A program made the translations under genes and the position numbers. Shown here piece by piece: positions 23,106 through 34,853 of a stretch of DNA of 64,000 nucleotides (the stretch's first letter is position 1; each line of letters starts with the position of its first letter). The stretch is from Pterois miles (Eukaryota > Chordata > Actinopteri > Perciformes > Scorpaenidae). The stretch lies in NCBI GenBank assembly GCA_947000775.1, contig CAMQGK010000559.1, positions 1,110,001 through 1,174,000 on the forward strand. The letters are read 5' to 3'. A model generated the notes under the pieces. That model was not told the DNA's origin. It did no database searches and worked only from the letters and a program-made list of their open reading frames with translations.

Positions 23106-24280
23106 ACAACTGTAGCTGCTTTTGTCCTGCGCAAAAATTTAGCTATAGTCACTGCTTTCATTCACACAAACATTGGCACATATTTTATCAGGCAAAATCC
23201 CCCCCAGCCCCCTTTTTGTCTGTGCCACCCCCCTCTCTTTATCTCTCTCTTGTTCTCTTTCACACACACATTTTTCCCACCCCTTCGACTAGCCGCCCCC
23301 CCTCGCTCCATCCCTCCTTCCCTCTCTCTCTGTTTGAAACTCTGCTGTCCGCCTGCTCCCACCAGCTACAATCCCTTCCTGTCCCCCTCGCCACTTTTTA
23401 TTCACTCTTTTCATCTACACGTCCCCCTCAATTGCAAAAACGGCACTGTCTGTGCGCACACACAGTCCTCTGGCTCTTCCTTTGTCCGTCTGCCTAATTT
23501 TCTAGTGGCGGTTTGGTTCCAGGGGATTAATGTGTGTATCCCCATGAAAAAAATGCAGGACACATTGCGTTGTTGTGTTTTAAGTTACAGATTGTGCAGG
23601 AGATGTTAGACTTCTTTGTGTGTGCACTTTTGTTTGCCTTTGTGCATCAGAGAGTAAGTTTTTTCCTTCTCCTTGTGTCGAAACTTTGAGCACAGATAAC
23701 AAAAAAAAAGTTTCTGGCCAAAACAAGCATGGCCTTCAGCAAGTTTTGAGAATAGAATAGAAATCACATCTCTGGCAGTCGTAAAGTAGAAGGTGTCACA
23801 GTGATTTGCACATTTGAGAAACAAGGCAGCTGCAGGTGTTCTCCTGATGCAGGAGCCTCACAGCAGCTCGGAGGGCATGCAGCAGGTCATGTTCAGTTCT
23901 CATGTCCTCACAGCGCTGCTCGAAAAATCAACACTAAATGATTTCTGACGTGTGAACTTGATGAACGCTAACACGCTGGAGTCATTTTGCTGCCGTAGAG
24001 AGATGTCACCGTTTCAGCTGCGACGCCGGTTTTGTTATCTTCAGCTCTGCTTTAACCACGTTTGCCCACATTGCTTGGTCATTTTCCTGGTGTCAGGAAA
24101 TTCCTCTCGGCATTCTTTCATTGAAACGGGACATGTGGTTTGGGTGTGGGAGAGGGTTTGCTTTTGATGTGTGTTTTTGTCTGCGTATAAAAGATAGAAA
24201 GAGTGTGAGAGGGACAGAGAGAGAAAGAACGAATGAAACACAAAGTTTGTTCTGGCCTGCTGGTGTGTCTGATATCTGCA

Positions 24281-24282
<2 letters not shown>

Positions 24283-24316
<34 letters not shown>
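24283..24316. repeat. (TG)n microsatellite
   Basis: About 17 TG units in wnk3 intron 1. Confidence 0.95.
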
Positions 24317-24321
<5 letters not shown>

Positions 24322-24900
24322 AGACTGTGCGGGTGTGAGAGATGGTGATGGGGTTGAACGTGTTTGATGTGCTGTGATAACTCTGTCCGGTATGTGGCTT
24401 TCATGGGAACTCCTTGCCCTGAGGACATGGACGAATAAGCTTCTGTTTAAAGGGCAACTTCCCTCTCTTTATCGCCTGTTGGTTTTCCCCCTTTATGTTC
24501 CGCACATCCTGTTAGCCTTTACCTTTTTAACGCACTGTACACTACAGTATGTCCCCACTGGGGTGCTGAGATGAGGCAAGGCAGTTTTCATAATTGATCA
24601 TTTAATTCATTGTTTAATCATTTAATGGCACATTCGCTGGCTCCATCTTCAAATGTAAGGATTTGCTGCTTTTCTTTTTAAAAGTAATTATAAATTGAAT
24701 ATCTTGGGATTTTTAGCCATTGTTTTGATAAAAACAAAAAGCAAAAAATATATCACCCTGAACTCAAGCAGGACTCACACTAACTTTTTTTTTTTACTGT
24801 AATTGGCTGCCAGGCTGGCAACCAGGCATCAGCTTTTGGTTGGTGAAACTAAACATGTGGTTGCCATTGTTAGTCACCTTATATTTTGATGAATTAAGAT

Positions 24901-25261
24901 TAAGGCTGTCAAAGTTAATGTGATCATAATGTGTTAACTTATTATTATGTTATTTCAATTTATTTAATGCATTAACTGAACTTTTTCAGGTTGTAGCAGG
25001 CTCATCTTTAAAGTTAGGGTCAAGATACTGGAATCACAAGAAATAAGAAAATCTCAGGAATCAGTGGTACCAACCATGCCATGTGTTAGCTTATCATAAT
25101 ACTTCAAACTTATGCTAAGTTTTGGAGGAAAATGTTACCATTTTTAAAGGGGTCCCTTGACCTCTGACCTCAACATATGTGAATAAAAAATGGTTTCTAT
25201 GAGTCTACGAGTCTCCCCTTTACAGACTTTATAATAATCACATGCAGTCATAGTCAAGTCA

Positions 25262-25334
<73 letters not shown>

Positions 25335-25540
25335 CCAGTTGTTGTTGCCTGTTGGGCTTGAGTTTGCCATGTTATGATTTTTGTTGCTAATTGATTTAAT
25401 AAATATATACATACATTCACAGAAAGCAATCATATTTGCCCGCTATATTTACTGCGATTAATTGGTTAACTAATTGTGAGATCGTAATCGTAATCATGAG
25501 ATTAATCGTGATTAAATATTTGAAGTGTTTGACATCCCTA
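24901..25540. mobile_element. hAT-like element, TAGGGCTGTCA family, copy A
   Basis: Starts TAAGGCTGTCAAAGTTAATG and ends TTTGACATCCCTA. The flanks ATTAAGAT (24893-24900) and ATTAAGGT (25541-25548) are an 8-bp duplication with one mismatch. Shares AAAGGGGTCCCTTGACCTCTG and GTTGTTGCCTGTTGGG with the copies ending at 36853 and 57174. It has grown a (CA)n run at 25263-25330. Confidence 0.75.
25263..25330. repeat. (CA)n microsatellite
   Basis: About 34 AC units inside transposon copy A. Confidence 0.97.
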
Positions 25541-27198
25541 ATTAAGGTAGAATGCAGTTTTACATCAGCTTAATAATAAAATGTGTCATGAAAGAATAAC
25601 AGCTTGATTACAGTAATGCAACAGAATGATTTTTAGTGGATGTTTTATCTGATACTTTATTTGAATTTGAAATTTGTCTAACACGCTAAATTCAAAATTG
25701 AGAGCATTAATAAAGATGATGAAGATGAAGATGTGGTGGAGTAATATCAACCTGAGCAGAGAATGATATTGCTGCTATAGTTGTAATCCCAGCTCCTCCT
25801 TGCTTTGTTTACGTAGCCGGTCTGTCCGTGTGTCCATGTGGAGGTGATCCCTCAATCATAGATATGCTCTGAATTTGGAATTTAAATAGGGTTGTGTTTA
25901 CCGTGTTTATGTATTCACAACCTCATGAGTGGAAAGTTTCTGAAAGGAGTTCATGTCTTGTGACGTGTTTGTTGATGATGTGAGAAATGGTGGAGTCCAT
26001 GGAAGTTCATTTATCGGTGCATAATAAGTTAATATTGTACAGCATATTGTAATTCTAGTCATATATTATTTTTCTTGGTAATTTTATGATATGTCTGAGG
26101 AAAATGTTGATATTCTCATTAACCTCATCTTTCTCCTTTGTCATTATGCCTTTGCATCTCCTACATTATGTCACCCATCAGCTAGTTTGCTAAATTGTCA
26201 TCCTCTTTGGCTCCTGGACTCAGACAGTAGTGTTAATATTGCTGTTGCTTAGCAGTGGTGTTCTTCACGACACCACTTGAATGCAACGCGTATCCTGTTA
26301 ACAACTTCTTATGCTGTGAACACAAGTTCATGAGTCCATTGAACGCACCATTCGTACCATTAACATGTCTACCCTGAATTCCTGGAGTTTCTTTGAGTTT
26401 TTAGGCATTTAGGTCTCTGGCTTAGCCTAAACCAGACACTCAAATTCATTTGTAAATGGTTTGTTATAAAAAACAAAATCCAGAAAAGCGCCCATATAAT
26501 AATACATATAACTTTTTCAATTTGAAATACCAGGATAGTTGCAGGATAGATGCATCATATGATGCAGTATGGTATTGGCCTTGGAGTTTGTTGCAGGAAG
26601 AAACCTGCTTAATTGTCTCTTAAAGAGCATGTGTCTACATTTCGGGAATGTTGCTGAACTGGAATTCTTCAGGAGCCTCTTAGCAGTTGGTCTAATATCA
26701 GCCTATTGTGTTTTTAATTTGACTGACAGCCATGAGCATTGCATGTCAGACTCATTTGCTTTTAGTCTGGATAGACAACAGGCTTGACGAGAGTGTTAAT
26801 GGCCTCCTTATAAAAGAGATAAAAGCTGCTGTGATTCACTAGACAAGGCCCCGGTGGTCACGGTGGGCTTCTTTGCTCATTAAAATTGAAGAAAAAAAGT
26901 CTGGACTTGCTGCTGTGTTTTTGACTGAGCCCTTCAGTAAAGACGAGGGGCCAGGATAGACATGTGTGGTCGTTGTGGATAGCTTCATACCTACGAGTGC
27001 TGTAACCCAAGCCATGGCAGCAGCCCTTGAAAGTCCCACGTGGTCGGTTGTAAACTAATATGCAAAAAGAGTTAAGACTCTGACACAGACTCCACTTTTT
27101 ACTTCCCATTTACTGCACCATTACACCCCCAGGACAGCCACATTCCTTCAGTTGCAGCTTTCGTTGTTGGTATGCATTAACACGCTCTCTTCCTTTAA

Positions 27199-27537
27199 CC
27201 CTAGAACACTAACGTTAAAATAAGTCACACCATCACTAACGTTGGGTATATTTTACCCAATACAATATCCTTGATAAAAAGCAGTTTTATCAATTCGGGT
27301 AAATTCCACCTGTAAAATATGTTACTCTCTATCACTAAAGTCGGGTGAAAATCACCCGAACGCATGCCTCTTGAAAAAACCATAGATGGGAGGAGGGAAA
27401 CAAACATACAATTAATAACATCAGTAAGCAGCCTGAAGCTACCCAAGGACCCATGAAACTCAGACAATGGCAACACAATGAAAATCACATAACAAGAATT
27501 GTGTGGGTGAAAATCACCCGACGTTAGTGTTCTAGGG
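27199..27537. mobile_element. piggyBac-like MITE (339 bp)
   Basis: Flanked by TTAA (27195-27198 and 27538-27541). The inverted terminus CCCTAGAACACTAACG reads inward from both ends and matches perfectly. Internal short palindromes GGGTATATTTTACCC and GGTGAAAATCACCC (the latter twice). TTAA duplication plus CCC start fit piggyBac. No transposase. Confidence 0.8.
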
Positions 27538-28707
27538 TTAAGTTCAACTGCTTAATCATGAGTGGTGACTTTTACTGCATCTTTAATTGGTAGACCAACC
27601 CTGTCTCTTAGATATCGGCTCCAGTTTGGCTTCAGGCTGGCAGGTGTCTTAATGAAAACAGCCACAAAGAGATCATCGGCTGCCAGAGGGCAGAGGAGAT
27701 ATAATACCTAGGGACAGATGGAGTGTGAAGTCAAGATTAAGATGTCATGAGAAAGATACCCACAAGTGTGCACACAGACTCACACACAAACCCAAATAAT
27801 GAACGAGCACTGCAGGGATAGCGTCTTACCAATATAACTGTCTCTTATCACCCAGCTTTAATGGGTGACTGGGTATGCACAGAGCAATGCTGCTGGCTGA
27901 TGTCTGCGCTGATGATAATCACAATCACAGTTGTGTATTTTTATGAGATCTTTGTTGCAGATGTGTTTTAGTCACTCCAGTTTGACAATCTCTATGAATT
28001 ATTCACACTCAACCGGCCCATAGTTCATCATTCATATTTAATGGGTGGGATCGTCTACTTTTCTGTTGACTAACAGAGCCTGCATTGAACACGACTTAAG
28101 TTACACGACGGTGATGACGCCATGATGTATAATTCTTGAACCAGGCGAGCTGGATTTTCTTTGAGGACTCTTTGGTTTAAATGTCAAAGTTTAGCCCATA
28201 ACAAAGATGAAGCCTTTCTTTGGCTGATTGAGCAGATTAAATGGTTGCTCTCCTTTATGTTTTTTGGGGGATATTCTTACCATATATGGGTACAAGCTGG
28301 GCTGCCAGTGTTTACTACTGAGTTTGAATTAGCATTGCCCAATTACTTAGCTTGAGTCTCTTTGGCAAGCGACTGTGGAAAAAGACCATTTACAGACATT
28401 TGTACTCTCTGAAGTTTTACTCTGTATATGATCACTGGAAACACTCACTCCAATTATGGAGATCTTCACATCAGGTATTCTTTAATGTTTGCAACATTTT
28501 GCTGCGGTGTGAGCTTAATTGCTAAAAATGCATTAGCAGAAGTTTTACAGGCAATCAGCACTTCACATTCTCAGGGGAAATCACGATACAGTACTCCCTG
28601 CAAGTGGTTGGCTTTACAAGAAAGAGCTGTTGAATCAGAGTCACAACTCTTGTGCAGCATTAAATATCCAGTTCTATCTTTTACACAGACTTACTGGGCT
28701 ACTCTGA

Positions 28708-29574
28708 GGCCCTCTTCAGATCTGGTATTAGCATGCATCCTCAGTGACTGGATCACAAGGGGACAGCTCTAAGTACAGGTGTGAACACACTCAAGATGCA
28801 TTTAGGATGCACAGAGATCTGATCGCTACATTCAGACGTGGTCTGGGCCAAATATGTCACGTATGTCACATGTTTATTTAGCATTGTGTACCCGAATGTG
28901 TCCCAGGCCAGATTAAGGGCAGCCTACTCCACTGACATCCCACTTGGATCCACGGGTCATTGTGCTCCTCAGGTGAATAGACAGGCAGACACGAGTGCTT
29001 GTCTGCCTCGCCGCATGGAAACGGCGTCCGTGCTCTGCTGTATTCTGTTGGTTTTATTATATTATATCTTGTTTATAGGTAGCGGATCGACAGACTATCA
29101 GACCAGGGTCTCAAAGTGCATTATAATCATACTGTCGGAAATGTGTCAGTGTTTTTGCTGTGGTGCTTTGCATAGATTCGACACCCACCCGCCTGCTCTC
29201 TCTGTCTCATCTCTGGCTCTCTGAGGCTCTGTACCCCGCCATTGCCAGGCAAATGCAGCAGTGTTGGCGGTAATGGTGGTCCCCAGGGACCACCGGTACA
29301 ATAACTTTATCTTGCTGTTAATAAAATGTACACAAATTTCTGAATATATAGGGTATTACTACTGACATTTCTGTAATATTACATCACAATTCCTGTTGTA
29401 ATAGCCATGTGTTTACTACATGTTTATTTACATATAGTGTGGGGAAGTGAGATCTGATCACAAGTGGTCAATGGAGATGCATTCTAATGCCAGGTGTGAA
29501 CAGACGTACTTAAAGCTGTCCACTTGTGTTTGGATCACTCAGGACGCATGTTAATGCTAGGTTTGAACAGGGCC
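28708..29574. mobile_element. DNA transposon with long terminal inverted repeats (~865 bp)
   Basis: The left end (about 90 bp from GGCCCTCTTCAGATCTGGTA) and the reverse-complemented right end (GGCCCTGTTCAAACCTAGCA...) share GCATTA/GTATTA, CATGC-TCCT-AGTGA, GATCA and GGACAGCT-TAAGTAC. A 22-base direct duplicate of the right tip follows it. No transposase domain is seen; family not assigned. Confidence 0.6.
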
Positions 29575-29819
29575 TACAGGTTTGAACAGGGCCTACAAGT
29601 GCTGTGATGAATTTTTGTGAGGTTACTTCTTTGTTGTGGATCTGTTTTGTCCTTGTAAAGTAAGGGGGACCCTCCAACTTTACTATTTAAATGTGTCTCA
29701 ACATATACAAACAGTAACCCACTTGCATTTGTCTTAAGAGAGTTAAATATGGCAACAACATCACAATAATTCCCTTCTCTGTCTGAATATTAATGCAGTG
29801 TTTTGTTTTTGTCTTGCAG

Positions 29820-30273
29820 GGTTTACTTGAAGATATTCACACAACAGTTTGAAAGAAAAACACAGACGGTTTCCCAACAGGCTTGAAAAAAACTCCAGCT
29901 TTAGTGTGTGTTTCTCAGAGCTGGGAGACGTGTGGTTTACTTTGATTTGTTCTGTACCGAAGTGGATGTAAAGAAAATGTAGGACATGGTGAGGAGGAAA
30001 GTGAGGACAAAAACTGTTCTCTAACAGCTGTGGTGTGACCCTTCTCTGCTACAGTAAAGCATCTAATAAAAGGAGACAGCGAGGCGGAGAGCAGAGGAAG
30101 AGTTGGACCAAGGACGGCCTTCAGTCACCTGCAGCACTGGAAGGACAGCCTGACCGACTAGAAAGGGTGAGTGGGTGACCACAGAAAGAGAGAGAGACGG
30201 GGACTGACGGAGGAGCAAAGGTTTGGAGGAGGAGGAGGAGAAGGTCGAGGAGGAGTGGTAAAAGCCATTCCAT
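29820..30273 (+). other. wnk3: wnk3 5' UTR in the start-codon exon
   Basis: The exon begins after GTCTTGCAG. An in-frame TAA at 30259-30261 lies five codons upstream of the ATG at 30274, so the start cannot move 5' in this exon. Very short upstream ATG frames occur, e.g. ATGTAA and ATGTAG near 29970-29990. Confidence 0.6.
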
Positions 30274-33200
30274 ATGGCTACTGACCCAGGAGAGCCCACA
30301 GGCACCGAAGACTCCTCGGAGAAACCTGATGGACAAAGGGAGGAGGACACGGAGCAGGAGGGCAGGGCCGACCCACAGAGGGAGAGGACGCACAGCACCC
30401 CCTTCGACTTCCCCTCCTCCCAGACTCAGGAGAGGAAGGCGACAGGAGGAGGTGATGGAGGAATCCGAGGAGGAGGAGGAGGGGAAGCCAGACAGGAGGG
30501 TGAGGAGAACCCCGTCAGACCGATTTCATTCTCTACACCTTCCTTACCAGTGGACACTGGCCAGAAACGATTGAGGAGGGAGAAGCGCTTCTTCAGGAAG
30601 AGTGTGGAGATTTGTGAGGAGGACGATGAGGTGGAGGTGCCCCCAGAGGCGCCCCACAGTGCCCCCCACCTGGAGCTACGCTCCTCAGACACAGTCTTCA
30701 CCAGCAGTGGCCAGCAGCAAGGGGCTGCTTCATCCTGTGCTGCCATGGGTCACGACCCATCTTGCCCCAGCTCCAGCCAGGAGCCGGGCAAGGATGCTCC
30801 TTCCTCCGCACCCATCCAGAGGGGGAAGGAGAGGGACCGTGAGCAGGAGGAGGAGGCGGAGATGAAGGCTGTGGCTACCTCTCCTGGAGGCAGGTTCCTC
30901 AAGTTTGACATTGAATTGGGCAGAGGAGCCTTCAAGACTGTGTATAAAGGCCTGGACACAGAGACCTGGGTGGAGGTGGCGTGGTGTGAACTTCAGGTAA
31001 GACCAGCTGTTCCTATTTCTGCTGTTCAGCTGTTTCTATTCGCACCATGACGCCAAATATTCAAAATGTAATTCTGCATTAGCCAGCACAATTAGCTGCA
31101 AAATGAAATAAATCCCAAATAATCAATGTACAATCCAAGATATTTGCACAAATATTTAATGTCAACAAATAATAATTCCCATTAATGTGCTTTGAAGAGA
31201 TGTTGCTCTTTTGAATTGAATAGAATTAGATGTGTCTCAGGAGGTCTTCCTCCTGAAATCTGGGAATCTCAGCATGTCATCTGCTTGCTATTCATACTGC
31301 CAGACTGCAGTTCAGTGGAGACTGAGGTGAAAAGGAGGAGCATCGCTTGTAGTTAAGTGACAGCACACTGTGAAAGTGGAGACTGCCTTTTCTGGGACTG
31401 TTATGAATAATAGAACCATGGGCTGTCGGCACTCCTTCTTGTTGTGACAGGGTATTATTAACAGCGTTTTAGCCTCAATTGCAATAATTCATTCATGACA
31501 CTTGAGGTAAATATTAATTTTCAGGATTGCATTAATGTGTTTTAGGTGTAAGTCCTCCTCACAGCTTCTGAGAAAAAAAACATTTTGAGAGTGTATGTTC
31601 ACTCTGCCTTGTTACTTACTGGAAATTACTTCCTTAATTCTGAAGAAGCTAATTTTGTCACTAATCAAGCGGTCATAGTGTATCTCAAGTTTTAGACTGA
31701 GATGTTATTATAAAGCGGATAGTCAAAATGATGTTGCTAACTAGGCTAGTTTTAACATGCCCAGGTAGAGTGGTGCAGGAATGAGTCCTAAAACCCTGGA
31801 ATGAGTTAGCATTTTACGACCTCCAGTTCCCTCGTCTTGAAATCAGAGGGTTTCAGTTAGATGCCGGAAATAAGGTCTGTGGTTAACACAAGCTTGAGAG
31901 ATTTCAACGTTTTGTTCTATGACAAAAAATACATCAATAGTGATCAATGATCCAAAATGCAATAGAAAAATCCCATTGGCTTTTTGTTGAGGGAAGCAGT
32001 GGTGATGCTAACTTCCTGACCAAACAAATATTCATCATCCTTTTAACACTATATAGACAACTACAGGGATGAGTCCTAAAACCGGAAATGAGTTTGAGGA
32101 AATGAGGTTTCCTCATCTTGAAGACAGTGGGTTTTAGTTCGATGCCAGGAATAATGTCCGTGGTAAACACAAGCTTAAGAGATTTTCAAGTTTTATTCTA
32201 TGACATAAAACAGTCAGTAAATAATCCACTTGTGAATTTTGAAGCTTTTATATGTCTTGAAAAAGGTGGTTGCTAACAAGTGGCTAAATGAGACCACAAG
32301 ACGTCATCATGCCGACTCGTCCACCTTCACAGCCTCGTTGTTTATGCTCATGCTCATGGGCTGTGTAGTGCGTGTAGAGCCTAACATTAGCGTTTTACTC
32401 TTGCATTTCAAAAATCATAAAAGTGGTATTCGTTTGTTTTCATCTTACATGTGTTTACCACAGAGCTTGTTTGCTGCAATAATCCTAAACCCAGTGGAAC
32501 AATTGAGGAAACCAGTGTGATTCTAACTTCCGGTTTGGCCTACAAAAATACGTCATCCCTGCACCGCTCTATAGCTGAGGCTACAGTACTACTCTCACAA
32601 CCTATTCTTGTCTATTGTGTAATACAATGAGGTTTGATATGGAAATAGTCACGTGAAAGGGAAGCTCTGAATGGGATGCATTTTGTGAACACAAAGCAAA
32701 TAGGAACATTGTAGCAAATGTACAGCAAATATAACTGTAAGAAACTCTTTGTCATGCTTTGACATTGCAGTGGGAGGAAAATAATGAAAATGTTAAATGT
32801 CTGTAATACCAGAGCACGCTCAAAGTCGTTACATAGTGTTAGCCAGCCGGGTTTATTGTGCGGAGAAGTAATGGGAAACATTGTTAGACGGTGTGAATGT
32901 GGTGTGAGCGGAGTGGTGGGAGACGGACTTGTGGAGGAGAGAAGAAATGCATCCCTCTGATTCTTGGCCCCACAATACAGAGCAGTGTTATGGTAAGCCA
33001 TCTGATTTGACTGCTGGCTTTGTGTGAGAAAAGTCAGTCATGTGTTTGGTTTGGAGCTAATTCCAAAACAAGAGCCTTGACTAATCCTTGAGATCAAGCT
33101 CTGGCTGTTGGACTGGCAAACAGCAGGCATGTGTCAATCACCTTTTCTGGTTTTACTCCAGCATCTAGTGAATCAGCTTCACATCAGCAGTTGGGCTCTG

Positions 33201-33889
33201 CTGCTTGGTGGGTTTATCATACTGCCACAGCTCCTGTTCAGTCCTGCTTAAATACTTGACGCGTCTTTCTTTTTTCAAGAGATCTGCTCAGCTTGCAAAG
33301 GTAGCCTGTTTCACCTTAAATGATGACGTTATCATTCACGTATTTTGCTTCCAGACAGCATTCTGTCACTGCTCTGTATTTTGCTTAGGCTCCGAGGAAC
33401 GTGAGCAAATCTGAGCTGGTAAACCATTTTTTTTTTCAAATGAAAAGACAGTGAGCTTAAGATGATTTACGCACCCATATTGAATCTGCAATCCAATTTT
33501 GTCCCCACAGTTGCATTGGATCAAAGTCAATCTCATGAAGAACAACAATTTTTTTACTGGTTGTTTGTTTGTTTGTTTTTTGTTTATTATGCATGAGGAC
33601 ATTACCAACTACATCAGTGAGAAATTACTGAGACAATTAGAAACACTCTATGGATATTTTACTGCCTAATTATAATTTATATCATAAACAGATAAGAGGA
33701 CAGCCTTTTAGAGAAAAACAGACCGAGATTTGGACACACAGAGCAACAGCAAAAAGAAGAAGAAAGAAAAGAGATGATGGTGAGGGGGGGGCAAGAGAGA
33801 GAGAGAGAGACGAGCCAAGCAGAGGATTACCATTGCATCCCTCCCAGAGAGCAGTTGTGTAGCTAACGCAAAGTTACTACATGCAGGGA

Positions 33890-33924
<35 letters not shown>

Positions 33925-34822
33925 GTAGACAGGCATATAGATTGATCCAGTGCCACATTCAGTCACTGAGGTCACATGATCTGTCCTATTTAAGCCACAT
34001 TACCAAAGCTTGCTTTATTGCAAAATGGCATTATACTGTAGTGGACAATAGTGATCAGAATAGTAGTGATTACATATGAAAATGAAAACGAAGTACTGAG
34101 ATTACAAGCGACATACCTACCAGTGTGACCAATTAACGGAGGAAACAACACAGTCTTGGTATGAATTCTGCATGTCTCTGGAATCTACTGGAAGGATGAA
34201 AATACTTATAGAGATATTCATTTTCTTGGTGTGAAGGCCATAAAATATGATTCACATCATTATTATAAGCAGTGACCCCTGGTGCCACGTATGGTGGCAT
34301 CCGCATTTGGCATTTGGCCAGCTGCAACGATTAGTTGTCAGCTATTAAATTAATAGACAACTATTTTGATAATTGATTAATTGTTTAATTCTGTGCACTA
34401 AAATCTGCGCTGCATTTCACTCACCTAGCGTCAGTCACTTACTCACCTCGTCCACTGTATGTGTGCCTCTCTGTGACATAAGTACAGCATAACTGTGGAT
34501 ACCTTCAAGCAGTGTAGGTAAGCAACATCTAGCTGACTAGCTCATCATGTCTCAGTCTAAACTTCACACACAGAAACACAGAGAGGAGTGGGAATCAAAC
34601 CCTGAATTAAAAAAATCCCTAAGTAACTCCTCTGCATATGTGAAAAATGCTGCTATTTGACAGAGTTGAGTTTTTTTGATTACCCGCTTCATGCGACACA
34701 TTGGATTAGTAGATTGGAGAGACAGACCATAGGTGTTGTTTAATAAATGTTTACTGACGTTGAGAAATTTTGTGTATCATTTGTTATTGTTAAATAAGAA
34801 AAACTGCATTGGCATCGGCCAT

Positions 34823-34853
<31 letters not shown>

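Larger units (their letters stand above)
18973..29819 (+). other. wnk3: wnk3 intron 1 (about 10.8 kb)
   Basis: Donor GTGAGT at 18973, acceptor TCTTGCAG ending at 29819. No coding exon recognised. It holds (TA)n and (CA)n runs, a nested transposon group at 21.5-22.5 kb, a pyrimidine tract, a TAGGGCTGTCA-family element, a piggyBac-like MITE and a long-TIR element. Confidence 0.5.

Noticed and set aside
22580..23161. 193-codon minus-strand ORF of Arg-Gly-Glu-Glu repeats
   Set aside because: Translation of the polypyrimidine tract; no start context, splice signals or family similarity.
28838..29224. 128-codon plus-strand ORF
   Set aside because: Lies within the long-TIR transposon; no transposase motif; low-complexity hydrophobic composition.
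32612..33001. 129-codon minus-strand ORF
   Set aside because: Intronic AT-rich sequence with no recognised similarity or splice structure.
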